From Meandrina meandrites (lineage: Eukaryota; Cnidaria; Anthozoa; Scleractinia; Meandrinidae), in assembly GCA_963693305.1 (NCBI GenBank), contig OY855913.1, positions 18,239,288-18,303,287 of the forward strand: a stretch of 64,000 nt of DNA. The letters are read 5' to 3'. The translations under genes and the position numbers were made by a program. The notes beneath the pieces were generated by a model. It saw only the letters and a program-made list of their open reading frames with translations, was not told the DNA's origin and ran no database searches. How positions within the stretch are numbered: the stretch's first letter is position 1; each line of letters opens with the position of its first letter. This document shows positions 35,738 to 45,826 of the stretch, one piece after another.

Positions 35738-36489
35738 CTAGAACGATGAGTTTGAATAGCAAATCAATAGGAGGCAGTTAGTTTTTTGAAGAAGGTTGCA
35801 AAATAAATCTTGCTCTCATGTACTAGCTGTATCGGTTGGGATGGGTAGCAGCTTTCTCGAATTCCCAGAAGAATGGCCCGCTATCCTTCGAGCAAAACAA
35901 ATAGCAACTGCTACACTAGTAGACTACTTGTAGTCGGTCTTGTCTCTAAGGGTCGGAGAGCGCTTTTATATCGGGAACTGGGCGAACCACCAGGCGGTAT
36001 GGACGGGAAGGGCTTGGGACGAGACGAGAAAAAAGTTTTCCTTGCGCGCTGTTGTCTCGCCACAATCTCCTCGTCTCGCGTCTTAAAGTTTACAGCATTC
36101 CCTTTCTGAATTTCGAGAGAAAAACAGACTGCATGCAATCTACTACACTAGAGGACCCTTAGAATTACAAGCTTACGAGAGCTGGTACATACTGGATAGA
36201 TCAGGATTTGACTGGGGTAAATTAAGACGGATTCCGCTCAAAGTTCGAGCAATGAGTGCAAAATAATTACCGAAAATCTACTCCACATTTCATGTTATTC
36301 ATTTCTCTAAGTGACCCCCCGGTTAAATTCTAAAGTATTGTCGAGAACGATAATGCCAAACCTTGTAAAAATGCTTAAAACGGTTGTTGTTGTTGTTGTT
36401 GTTGATTTTTTTTTTAACTGACGTGAAACGTCCGTTTTAACTAAGGTATGGGTACAAGGTTGTGTCGAATGAAGCAACAGCCCGAGTCC

Positions 36490-36640
36490 GCCATTTTGTT
36501 TGTACATGTATGCGTGGTTTTTTTTTTACGAGTTAGTTCTTTTCATACAATCCAACACATCTGGACCCGGCTTGTGTTATAGGTGCAGGTTGTACAAGAG
36601 CTTTTACGATCTCAAAGGACAGCAACTGCTTGAATCTTCG
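36490..36640 (+). other. Candidate 5' untranslated exon of a plus-strand gene
   Basis: The sequence after the gccattttg context runs to a good donor (cttcg followed by gtaagg at 36641). The next plausible acceptor is at 36819. The intron contains two diverged copies of a ttattatrtaggcgattg phrase. The transcription start is not defined. Confidence 0.35.
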
Positions 36641-36819
36641 GTAAGGTTTGTCGCTGAAAACACTTGTTTACTGTTATTATATAGGCGATTGGACTCTAAG
36701 TCATGCAATCGTTGGTTTGTTATGTTGAAGAAAATTTTCGAAATTCAAATTATTTCAGCGTTTGTGCTGTTATTATGTTAGCGATTGAACTCTAATCCAA
36801 TCGTTAGTTTATTTTGTAG

Positions 36820-37102
36820 AGAAACACTGAAGAACTTTGGAAAGAAAAAATTGAAGATGCTTGCATCATCAAAATTAAGACCTTGGAAACCTGCAATTTC
36901 ATTCGCCATTCCTCACAGATATGTTCTATTCCTTAGCACCACGGTCGTTATTTTCTGTTTACTTCTTTTAGCATGGAACGAAGGGATGGTTGGCAATTTG
37001 GACGAGAATGTACAATTTGATATATCTAATTTGATATGCCTCAGAAAAGCTCAGACAATGAAATTTACATTTCAAACAAAAAGGTCACTCGTCTTCAGCC
37101 TA
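36820..37102 (+). CDS. Candidate exon: N-terminus of a type II membrane protein
   Basis: Acceptor gtttattttgtag, donor gtaagtga. ATG at 36857 opens 82 codons that end in phase 0. The product has a short basic head (MLASSKLRPWKPAISF), then one hydrophobic segment (about residues 22-41, YVLFLSTTVVIFCLLLLAW) and then a lumenal/external stalk, as in Golgi glycosyltransferases and other type II proteins. A following frame from 37287 (acceptor tttttactag, phase 0) would add about 70 residues but is weak. It lies antisense within a long intron of gene D. No family is recognised. Confidence 0.4.
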
Positions 37103-37562
37103 GTAAGTGAGGGACTGATACGATAAAGACTGAACCGTAATACATCAATCAACATTTGAACCAAGTGACTTGTGTTTTATCTCCTTTGCCTTAGTCTAAC
37201 TGGTCAGCGAGTAGTAAATTTCAACAAATTGAGTAATACCACATATTAACTTACTTTTGAGGCACACATTTTTGCTGATAACCATTTTTACTAGTGTGCA
37301 ATTGTCAATAGAAGCAATATACGAGAATTTCAATATGGAAAAGTGCTCCCCTCTGGAGATTTATTTTCACTCCAAACTTTCCCTCCAAGCAAAATATCCA
37401 GACAGTTACTTCTTACAATGTCCAGAATTAAGTTTCATTTTTTGTGTTTTCGTCAATTTTACCCAAATGTTACAATCGACCCGTAACCGCCAACTTTCCC
37501 TTCAGCTTTACTTCAATGAAATGCTACAAGTGGACTCATAAGCCACACATGTACGCATTGCG

Positions 37563-37620
37563 GACCTTTTTAAAGACGCGATCAGTGAAAGAAACAAGAG
37601 CATCAAAGTAGCAAGCACAT
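37563..37620 (-). pseudogene. Broken copy of the 40.1-kb signal-peptide exon
   Basis: On the minus strand acaatgtgcttgctactttg and ctttcactgatcgcgtct align with acaatg...gtgcttgcttcttcgg and cttgcactgatcacgtct at 40.1 kb, but 11-12 bp after the ATG are missing and the frame stops after five codons. Confidence 0.55.
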
Positions 37621-37873
37621 TGTCAGTTTTTCGGAAATTCTTGGATAAATGTCATGATCAGACATAGGGAATAAGCTAAAGTTCGATTGATTGACTGACT
37701 GAAGTGCGGTTATAGTACAGTGCCGCTCTGCCATGGTAGGTTGGAAAACAAGGAATTCCTGGAAGGCCGGAACCGGAACCGGAATTCTCGGAGTGACCCC
37801 AGAATCCAGAAAATATTTAAAATGTCAATGTAATGGGTAAGTGATCACTTATTAGTTATTAATATACTAAATA

Positions 37874-38522
37874 TTATATTAATATTAATATGCTAATGCT
37901 AGAGAAAATGAGCCATAGGCAAAAGTTTCCTACAATTCTCGTGTGTTCTATACAATCTGCAGTGTTTTGTGACAGTATATTGAAGATTTCTTGCGAAAAA
38001 TCTTGTAAGACCATGTGATTGTTCTCCTTTAGATGTATGGCGGCTAAGCGAAGGATTCTCTTCTTATCAGGGAACTGCAGAACACGGGCTATTATTGGCC
38101 TGGGTTTTCCGGCTACTACTTTACCAATGCGGTGAGCCCGTTGGATCACGATATAATTCATCAGTGCGGGTCTCCAACACCAAGCACGTCTTCCATGAGC
38201 TCGTTTAAAACATCTCTTGTTGTGATAGCCTTTCCATCCTCTGACTCACTGGCTTCGGTCTCCGGGACGCCAAAAAATTTCAAATTCTCTCTTCGACTGT
38301 ACGACTGTCCTTCTTATCCATTTTAGAACGAAGAACTGCACGTTTGTCGTTTAGGCTTGCCAATCCCTTATCTATAAAGGGGGATTCGGCTTTCATGTTT
38401 TCCACTAACGACTCCACTTGCGCCAATCTACCGAAAAAATATTTTAGGGTCGCCTCAATGGTGTCCAGTTTCTCCAACTTCCTTAGAATTTCATCTAATC
38501 TGTTTGCAACTTCGAGAGTCAT
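37874..38522 (-). pseudogene. LINE ORF1-like (L1 transposase_22 type) pseudogene
   Basis: Minus-strand pieces in different frames join into one L1 ORF1p-like protein. First comes a coiled-coil segment (RLDEILRKLEKLDTIEATLK, 38522-38280). Then follow an RRM-like piece read in another frame (NLKFFGVPETEASESEDGKA) and the C-terminal domain (IQRAHRIGKVVAGKPRPIIA, then RVLQFPDKKRILRLA). At least two frameshifts and an in-frame stop separate them, so it is dead. It lies within a long gene D intron. Confidence 0.7.
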
Positions 38523-38961
38523 AGTTTGTGCTAGCTACCGTCTCTTCTTGTTTGTTCAAAACGCTGGCGTCTTAAGCTTGTTCTTTGTTACACGTTTCAA
38601 GATCTTCTTCAAAGCGTTTAGAATTTTTTTTGTCGGTGATGAAATAGAACTGTTTTTTTTTCCCGAGATTGTTCACTTAATTGAAAAATAAATATCTTCC
38701 ATAGACAAGCTGAATTTAGGTCAAAATTGATGTAGCCGGTGCGGAGCTCTTACTAGGCACACGTCTACTCGAAACGCATGTCTGTCCCTGAGTCCCTTAT
38801 AAAAACGCTAGACAATTTTTATCTGTAAGTCGATCGTATTTCTGCAACTGATTATTTAAGAGACGTGAGCATTATAAAGCAAGTTAGAAAAGCGAAGTCA
38901 CTGTAGCTAATCTCTGTTTCACATTTGGTTTAACAATAATGAAAAAAAAACTGTAAATACG

Positions 38962-39026
38962 CAGCCTGCGAATACATCCGCCTCTCATTCCTCCCGCTGC
39001 TATATGGCGGCTGTATTCGCATGCTA
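38962..39026. mobile_element. 65-bp hairpin MITE with 9-bp duplication
   Basis: Ends cagcctgcgaatac and, inverted, agcatgcgaatacagccgcc. Flanked by gtaaatacg (38953-38961) and gtaaataag (39027-39035), 8 of 9 identical. The partner duplicate near 41500 lacks the insertion. The 9-bp TSD suggests Mutator-type mobilisation. Confidence 0.75.
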
Positions 39027-39159
39027 GTAAATAAGCCAACAATGAAATAGTCCGAAGGTATATAAATGTATAAAAATTACTTACTCTGAGCTGCGATTGA
39101 TCAATGACTGTCTATCTCTATGTCAACTTCTGAAACAAGGCAGGGAGCCAATCGACTTC

Positions 39160-39251
39160 TAGCCTGCGAACGCAGACGTATTTCCGGCTGTCGCTTGTCT
39201 CCGTCGGCGGAGACAAGCGACAGCCGGAAATATGTCTGCGTTCGCAGGCTA
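39160..39251. mobile_element. 92-bp near-perfect hairpin MITE with 9-bp duplication
   Basis: 44-bp arms (start tagcctgcgaacgcagacg) with a single mismatch around a 4-base loop. Flanked by the exact direct repeat atcgacttc (39151-39159, 39252-39260). The paralogous site near 41634-41645 has one atcgacttc and no insertion. The ends are related to the 65-bp hairpin 130 bp away. Confidence 0.93.
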
Positions 39252-39305
39252 ATCGACTTCCCTCTTCACTGCAAAGCTCCAAAATTACTATAACCGGAGT
39301 TCAAA

Positions 39306-39694
39306 GTTAATAACCTCCAACAACGCGATATTCTATTTGCTCTTCACCCTGAAAAGCAGACTTTTTTGGGTATTAATTATTATTTGCTTGTGGCCAGACA
39401 GTACATCTATTTTGCCGCGAAAAATGAGGACCCTTTCTGTTTCACTGCTTTTCTAAAGTTTTTAAAAAACAAGCTCGGGATAGACAAACAGAAGATTCGA
39501 GACCTAGTTACTTTATAGTTTAGGTTACCAAGTTACGTTACTTTATTTCTGTAAGTTTTGCAATTTGTATTTTGCATTATTATTTTTATTTATTTAATTA
39601 TTTATTTATTTTATTTTTTGTTTTTTGTAAAAAAAACTGTCTATTGTAAAAAAAATTGTCTATTGTTAAACAATAAAAAAAAAAATAAAAAAAA
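39306..39694 (+). mobile_element. 5'-truncated LINE insertion with 16-bp TSD
   Basis: The open frame 39306-39518 (70 codons) reads NLQQRDILFALHPEKQTFLG, then INYYLLVARQYIYFAAKNED and ends KNKLGIDKQKIRDLVTL-stop. This resembles the extreme C-terminus of L1-like ORF2. An AT-rich 3' untranslated region and an A-rich tail follow. Both sides carry ataaccggagttcaaa (39290-39305, 39695-39710), the signature of target-primed reverse transcription. Only the last fraction of the element is present. Confidence 0.88.
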
Positions 39695-40045
39695 ATAACC
39701 GGAGTTCAAAATCTCCGCAATTTGTTTCAACAGAAAATAACACGTCATAAACCCCTTTGAATACTCGGAAATTTCGCAGGATCTATCCAGCGGCGGTCAC
39801 TTTTTTACGATTACCAATCCTCGAGAATATAGAACAAACTGTGACAGTCAGGTCATTCCTCAAGATGTGCATAGCTGAACTTTTACTAGTGGCAAGCTAT
39901 AGTTTTTATAAGCTTAAAAACGAGTTTGGGTAAACCAAATAAAGTAAACCTTCAAGATTTGTTTTTCAAGAATTATACCCTAGAATCATTCATCACTTTA
40001 AACATGTGTAGAGTTAAAAAAGTGAATTAATCCGTTCAATAACAC

Positions 40046-40136
40046 CTTTTTCAAGCGCTTTCGTTTTGCCATTTTTAGACGTGATCAGTGCAAGAAAGAA
40101 GAGGACCGAAGAAGCAAGCACAAAGTATGGTCGCAT
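40046..40136 (-). CDS. Signal-peptide exon of unclear owner
   Basis: ATG at 40136 opens MRPYFVLASSVLFFLALIT followed by a basic segment (SKNGKTKALEK), and leaves in phase 1 at donor gtgtta. The hydrophobic core and length fit a secretory signal. Phase 1 would splice in frame to the WSC-like exon at 35737, so it could be an alternative first exon of gene D or the start of a separate WSC-only gene. A broken copy at 37.6 kb shows that it was duplicated. Confidence 0.5.
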
Positions 40137-40694
40137 TGTTAGGTTTTCGGGAATTCTTGGATAAATGGCACGATGGACGTAAGGACTGAACTTAAGCTCA
40201 ATTGACCAGAAGAGAAGTTCGATTGTCACAGTGCGACTGTTATCTTATTACAATAGCTTTGACTTCCGGTCGAGACAATTAATTGTTTAGCTGACTTTTT
40301 AACGAGCCAAAAATAAGATAACAACAACAATAACTAAAACTGATTTCGCGTTTCCCGCCGACGCTAGACAATTTTCATTCCATCCTAAGCCTTAATTGTT
40401 AAAAGTAAACATATCGCATAATACAACTCGCTCTCAGTCATTGCTTTGTGTGATTTCAAAAATAGAAGTGGATTATTTACTTGATATAACGACAACTTAG
40501 GAGTATTGCATGATATCTGAAGTACGTGAGAATGTGTTGGCAAATTAGAAATGATAGTTTACAAAGTGAACGTATCAAGGGCTAATAACTTAACAAAGGC
40601 TATTTTATAGGAACAATGAACGTATTCAGTCCTCGACTGAGATTTCACAAGACTGTGATTGAAAGTAATTTGAACAAGCACGAACTTCAATGAA

Positions 40695-40730
<36 letters not shown>
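40695..40730. repeat. (AAT)n microsatellite
   Basis: About twelve AAT triplets in a gene D intron. Confidence 0.95.
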
Positions 40731-40731
<1 letters not shown>

Positions 40732-40831
40732 TGTCTGTTTTTACGGATGAAAACCTATATAAGGAGCGACATATGAACATGTAGAGAGAGATTGAATCTT
40801 TTAGTGCTAGTAGCAAGAGCATTCACCTTAC

Positions 40832-40885
40832 CAAAACAGTCCGGGGGTTCTCCTTCCATCCCATAAGGACATGGGTCCTTGTCAC
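40832..40885 (-). CDS. Gene D linker exon (18 residues)
   Basis: A 54-nt exon with acceptor ttttaaaataaatgtag and donor gtaaggtg, phase 1 at both ends. It encodes DKDPCPYGMEGEPPDCF with two cysteines, a possible small disulphide-closed linker between the D8C and WSC-like domains. Support comes from splice sites, phase and position. There is no paralogue in this window. Confidence 0.55.
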
Positions 40886-40989
40886 CTACATTTATTTTAA
40901 GAGAATTGCATCCGATCAAATGATAGAACAAACAAGAAGACAATCATCGCGGAACAGTTTACCGAACCGAAATTCATCCAACTGCTTAC

Positions 40990-41388
40990 CAGCGCAATAG
41001 GCTACTGCACAGTAGAAGAGTGGTTGAAGATAATAAACAAAATAATTGCCACAGTTTTTCACGCCAATATCGAAAGAGTCGAAACAACCGCCATTCAAGT
41101 CAAAAAGGTTAATGCATGCTTGAAGATCCACTTTAACGCCTTTTGTCTATGGATACTTTCCGTTCAACCAAATGGGAGCGTGGGTACCGCAGTGGTTCTG
41201 TTTCACCATCCCTTCATGCATTTTAGAACCACCAAAGCTTGTGAAGCGATACCATCCTGGTTGCAAACCGCGGTCACACAATGCTTTTTGTCCCTCTTTC
41301 CAAACACTTTTCGTGCTGCGGCGAGGATTATTGAGTTCTCCGTAAGTCGTACTTTTGCAACAATCATTGCAAGCTGGCACCTGGGAAA
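40990..41388 (-). CDS. Gene D D8C domain exon (uromodulin/GP2/OIT3 type), with in-frame TAG
   Basis: A 399-nt exon, acceptor gaaatcgtcag, donor gtaagc, phase 1 at both ends. Typical D8C motifs appear in order: C-x-x-CC, Y-x-E-L-N-x-P-x-R-S, GWYRF, then NHCGTHAPIWLNGKYP, and CFDSF with VKNCGNYFVYYL and C-x5-YCAG at the end. D8C domains precede adhesive or lectin-like modules in secreted and membrane-anchored proteins. The codon at 41149-41147 is TAG, directly after GKYP (about residue 111), and the frame continues normally beyond it. So this allele would make a truncated protein, unless the base is an assembly error or the codon is edited or read through. Confidence 0.85.
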
Positions 41389-41429
41389 CTGACGATTTCA
41401 GAAAGGTAAGGATTAAAAAGCAAGTTTAA

Positions 41430-42110
41430 GAAAAGCCACTGAAGCTAATCTTTGTGAAACACATTTTCACAGTTGGTTTAACAAATGAATTCTGTAAAAA
41501 CATGTAAATAAGACAAGAATGAAATAGGCGGAAGGTGTATGAAAGTATAAATATATAACTAACTTCCCTGAGCTGCGATTGGTCAGCGACTTTTTTCTAA
41601 ATTTATGTCAACTGCTCAAACAAGGTAAGAGGTCAATCGACTTCCCTTTTCACTGCAAAGTTACTGTTGATCAGAATTTCTGCAAAACAAAAATTCCTTT
41701 AAATTCTCGGAAATTCACGTCAATTCTAATCCTCGAGGATATAAAACAAACTATGACAGTAGTGGGAGGCGCGGTGGCCTAATGGTTACTGCACTGGACT
41801 CCGGAACGAACGGTCCGGGTTCGACCGGGGTCGGGGCCCTGCGTTGTGTTCTCAGTGCCTCTCTCCACCCAGGTATATAAATGGTACCAGCGAATTTGCT
41901 GCTGAGGGTAACTAGCATCCTATCCAAGGGGAGTAGAAATACTTCTAGTCGCGTCATGCTACGGAAACCGGGATAAGCTCCGGCCTGATGGGCCACTAGG
42001 CTCGTATATAGACTTACATATGACCATAGTAAACATTCGGTCAGTAGAAATTTGAACCTAGCTGAACTTAAGCAAGAGGCAACGTCATTATCGCTAATGT
42101 CATCGTGCAA
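41430..42110. repeat. Local segmental duplication, copy 2
   Basis: Partner of 38870-40000. It lacks the two hairpins and the LINE but contains a SINE (41763-42005). It therefore supplies the empty-site sequence for three insertions. Confidence 0.75.
41763..42005 (+). mobile_element. tRNA-derived SINE
   Basis: The head has a tRNA-like A box (gtggcctaatgg) and a B box (ggtccgggttcgacc), an RNA polymerase III promoter. The body runs through gcctctctccacccagg to a tail with ctacggaaaccgggataagc and ccggcctgatgggccac. The same tail occurs inverted at 20085-20290. It sits in a segment whose duplicate at 39.85 kb lacks it. Confidence 0.85.
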
Positions 42111-43210
42111 GTAAACCGGATCTGTTGTCTGTTGAGATCAACCGATCAGTAAAAACGATAGGACTACAGCAATATAAACGTAAAAGAAAAGAAATCAAGT
42201 TTAACTCGATACCGAGAAATCGCCAAGTAAAAACTCAAAGCAAAGGTTTCCTACGACCAATTGAACCCCATGAATAAAGAAAAATAAAATAAAATAAAAT
42301 AAAAACAAATTTGCTCATTTCTCGGCTTCTTAATGATCAACACAAGTAACAAACATGGACGCTTAATAACGGTCTTATAGAGATATTTTCCACCATGTTT
42401 TAGATTGATAGGTTTAATAGCCGAGCTGTAGAATTATTTAATCGTTTTAGTTACAGATCCATACAGAGAATGTATGGGCAAGCTCATCACACAGAATGTA
42501 TGGGCTGTTTACACGAAATGGCAAATATTTCGCTTCTTAAAACATTCTCACTAAAAACAAAAACGTAGGGTTAATAAGATTCATACAGGGTTAATTGTCT
42601 GCAAATTTTAGGTCAAATGGTTTAATATATATAAATATTCGAGCAGTAAAATTATTTAATTGCAGATATGATTTTTATAATTACAGAGCAATGTATAGGA
42701 ATCGAATGGGCACGTTGCAAAGAATTGCAAATTTCTCGGCGCCTCGATGTTTTACACAGATACAAAATTGGAGGCTTTTTAAAACTGTTAATATCATGCT
42801 ATGAGTTCTTTTTTTGCCTTTATTGCTCGAAGACCTTCGAATGTTCAGCGGAAACCGTCTTCATTCATAATGTTAGGCACAGGAGCAGCAGAAGCAGAAG
42901 CAGCAGCAGCAGCAGCAGCAACAAAAACAACAACCATGACGAGTAGCTTTATTGGCTAGGCCAACAATTCAATACACAGATATGAGTGTTATAACAACAG
43001 CTTACAAGTTAAAATAAACTAATGTAAAATTAACTAATGTACAAATGAAAGGCGTAGAATAGTTAATCAAGCCAGTCCGGAATAATAAAAATTTATTAAA
43101 TCTAAACATGAAGAAATTAACGTAATGATCAGATAGCTGCCACATATTATTATAATATTGGAGAGTGACGACGAGAATTTGAGTGAAATGAAATGTGTAT
43201 GTAAATTTAC
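42111..43210. other. Gene D intron, no exon seen
   Basis: AT-rich. From 42860 onward it is homologous to 19440-19670 of gene B, including an agcagaagcagaagcagc microsatellite and gagtagctttattgg. Confidence 0.5.
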
Positions 43211-43252
43211 CTTCTCTGATTATCCGCGGTATAAAAGCTGCGGTTGATCCAT
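43211..43252 (-). CDS. Gene D exon 2: 14-residue phase-1 exon
   Basis: Acceptor tttcgtcaacag, donor gtaaat, 42 nt. With the split first codon it encodes DGSTAAFIPRIIRE. It follows the signal peptide and ends in a basic-acidic pair, so it is a possible propeptide before the D8C domain. Identical length, phase and splice context in gene B (19671-19712) make it a convincing micro-exon. Confidence 0.68.
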
Positions 43253-44123
43253 CTGTTGACGAAATAGGAGTTCATCAGATTCAAGCTTTACAGGTCGAAC
43301 TCCATTAGGCTGAAAAGGCTCAACAGAGTTGTAATTTTATTTTATTTCTCTTGTAAAAGCTTTGGCCAATTTTTAGGAAATCTGATTTTGCCAAAATATT
43401 TAAAATGTTTCAACTAAGCAGCATTTCTGAAAATTGAACACCAATTGCAAAGTCTGTTAAGCAAAATCAAATAAAATGTTCATATCAGTGCTATTAACTT
43501 TCAAACGTAACTTTTGATAATAACTTTTTAAACTTGCTTGCGATTCAATCAAAATAAAAAAAGTCACAATTCACCAATTTTTCTTTTATTACTTTTTCAA
43601 CTAAATTCTCTTGCTCGGAATTTTATTGATCTGTAGGACGAAATGGTGGATATTTAGATACTACTTGGGTTCAAAAAATGGCACAAAAGTGAGCTTTACC
43701 CTTCCAGTCGGAAAATTTAGTTGGCCTGAAACATTTCTCACAGTAATTATTTATCTGTTGCTTCTTGTAAAGGTTTTACAATTATCAGATTAGTTTAAAA
43801 ACCCATGGCACGCATAGCCTTAACTCGACCTGTGCAATATAATTCTAGCGTTTGGTCAGTGAAAAACAACACGATGGCCTAAGGGAGGTGTATGACATCT
43901 TTATCATAGCACCGTGAAGATCAGATATGCTGCACCCATAAAAGAAAACAAGACAACAACAAGTTCAGGAAGAAAAGGGGGAAAGGATGAAGTGCACGAA
44001 TTGCCACAAAGAATCATATAGGATCACACAGGTCAGGTGCTCGAGAACGAGAGGTCCTAAACAACAACAACAACAAAAAGTCCACAGAGACATCCTAATC
44101 CTCTCTTTGAGGTCTTAATCCCC
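43253..44123. other. Gene D first intron, no exon seen
   Basis: AT-rich intron sequence, ending in CT/GA-rich phrases of the form gaggtcctaatcc that border the next element. Confidence 0.4.
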
Positions 44124-45560
44124 TGGCCCCGGTTGTTCGAAAGCCGATTAAAATAACCCACGATTAGCGGTTATTCCGCGATTAAATTTCTTATTCTCAG
44201 GATAACTAATCGGGGGATAAAATGGTGTTCCCGAAAGCAGATTTAACCTACGATTAACTATCCGTCGGTTAAACTCAGATTAAACCGGTAAAACCGGTTA
44301 CTGGAGGGAGAAACGGTGGAGCGCGAGGGGAGGGAAGGGAAGGGATAAAAAATGACGGCTCTACAAAATACGAAATTCAACGGAAATTATTGTAGAAATA
44401 AAAAATAAAATGAGAAAAAGAAATAAAGCCCAATTTCCTTAACGAAATTTCCTGTGTTCGGCTATCAATAAGAAGCAACAGTAAAAGCTAAGATAAAAAT
44501 TAGACTTTTGACCAAAAATAATTTCAATGTATCCTGTGCAAATTTTGCATAAACACTGGGCGAAGCTCGCTGAATCATGCAAGTAGACCCGTGCAACGGC
44601 CGGAAATAAATAAAACCGCTAACCGCTCTAATTTTCAGCCTTTATAACCCGTTTGTATTTTATAAATTAAGAATTGTTTCTCTAAACTGAGAAGTTCACG
44701 AAACCGAAATGTCTTCAATCCTCGCTGAAACTTTTACATGAGTTCAGTAAAAGTTTGTAGATTTCTCTTACATGGAACTAGTACGAACTACTGTGAATAA
44801 ATATAACGGCGACGGGCAAATAAAGTGAGAATCGCAATTGCATGAATGAACAAAACAAGGTTTGGTTAGGGGAAAATATTAGAACAGAAGAAATTAAGGC
44901 ATTAATTAAACTATGCAAGAACAATAAACTGAAAGCGTAGACTAGATTGATGGCTTGTTAGTTCAGCCGAATGAACAACAAACAAGTTCCCTGAAGTTCG
45001 ACAGTAAACTAAACTTTTACCAGATTCTGTTCGTAAAATCAAATGAACACTCGCCATTTTTAGGCCAAAAAAAAGCCTTTAATTCCACCACTGATGTTGC
45101 ATTTTACATTACAGCGGTTAGTGAGGGACGATTCTACCTAAATGCTGAAATTTCTTTGCTTCGCGTGCTTGTGTATAATTTTGCGATCTCCGGACAGAGG
45201 TAAAAGAACCGCGGGAAAACCGGACGTGGGACTGCACACGTCCTCGAGAGAAAAGTAAAATGTGTTTTGGAAAAGTCGTCAGGTATCCTAAATTGCTTTT
45301 CTTTCCTCACTGGACCCGGCATTAAAGCAAAACCACCAAACAGTTAGTCGGCCATTTTGTTTGTTTTGCAAATTTTTTCCCCCCGATTAGTGAGTTAATA
45401 CACCTCGCTAGGTGTGTTAAATTTAACCCTTAGTTTATCCCTCGGATAGTGCTAATCGAGCTTTGAGGAACAGAATTTAACCGAAGGATAAATTTATTCC
45501 GTGGATTAGGCCGATTTAATCGTGGGTTAGCGCTAATCGCCTTTCGAACAACCGGGGCCA
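44124..45560. mobile_element. 1.4-kb TIR element (tggccccggttgttcgaaag ends)
   Basis: The left end tggccccggttgttcgaaag is matched by the right end ctttcgaacaaccggggcca. The subterminal zones on both sides are filled with gattaa/taatc phrases (for example cccacgattagcgg and gtgggttagcgctaatc). The interior has only short open frames, the largest being 82 codons at 44955-45203, not recognised. No clear TSD. It lies in gene D's first intron. Non-autonomous, superfamily not assigned. Confidence 0.8.
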
Positions 45561-45730
45561 GGCCTTGAAAGGTCGTAATTCTCCCCTCCTTCCCATGGGG
45601 TCCTTATCCCCAGGCCACTAAGAGGTACATCCTAATCCCCAGGCCCTGTGAGGTCCGATCATCAATAGAGGTTTGATCTTGTTACCATAGTAAAAGTAGA
45701 TAGAAGGGAAAGGATGAATCAGCTATTTAC

Positions 45731-45779
45731 CTTGCACAAGACCAAGAAGGAGCAAAAATACGCCAAACATCATTGCCAT
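45731..45779 (-). CDS. Gene D exon 1 (coding): signal peptide
   Basis: ATG at 45779, preceded by acceptor tttttcttccag and GATCAAGC. It encodes MAMMFGVFLLLLGLVQ and leaves in phase 1 at donor gtaaat. The gene B copy differs at three residues only. This is the N-terminus of a predicted ~344-residue secreted protein: signal peptide 1-16, micro-exon 17-30, D8C 31-163, linker 164-181, WSC-like 182-327, Pro-rich tail 328-344. Confidence 0.72.
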
Positions 45780-45826
45780 GCTTGATCCTGGAAGAAAAAT
45801 GTAGTTACGTTTTACTATCAAATAGG

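Larger units (their letters stand above)
38870..40000. repeat. Local segmental duplication, copy 1 (partner 41430-42110)
   Basis: Colinear similarity to 41430-41762 and about 42035-42110: agctaatctNtgt, ttggtttaacaa, gagctgcgattgNtca, caatcgacttccc, aatcctcgagNatata and agctgaactt, all in order. Insertions present only in this copy are the two hairpins and the LINE fragment. The partner has a SINE instead. Confidence 0.75.

Noticed and set aside
35911..36138. 75-codon frame upstream of the WSC-like exon as a possible first exon
   Set aside because: No hydrophobic signal sequence and no donor in phase with the exon at 35737.
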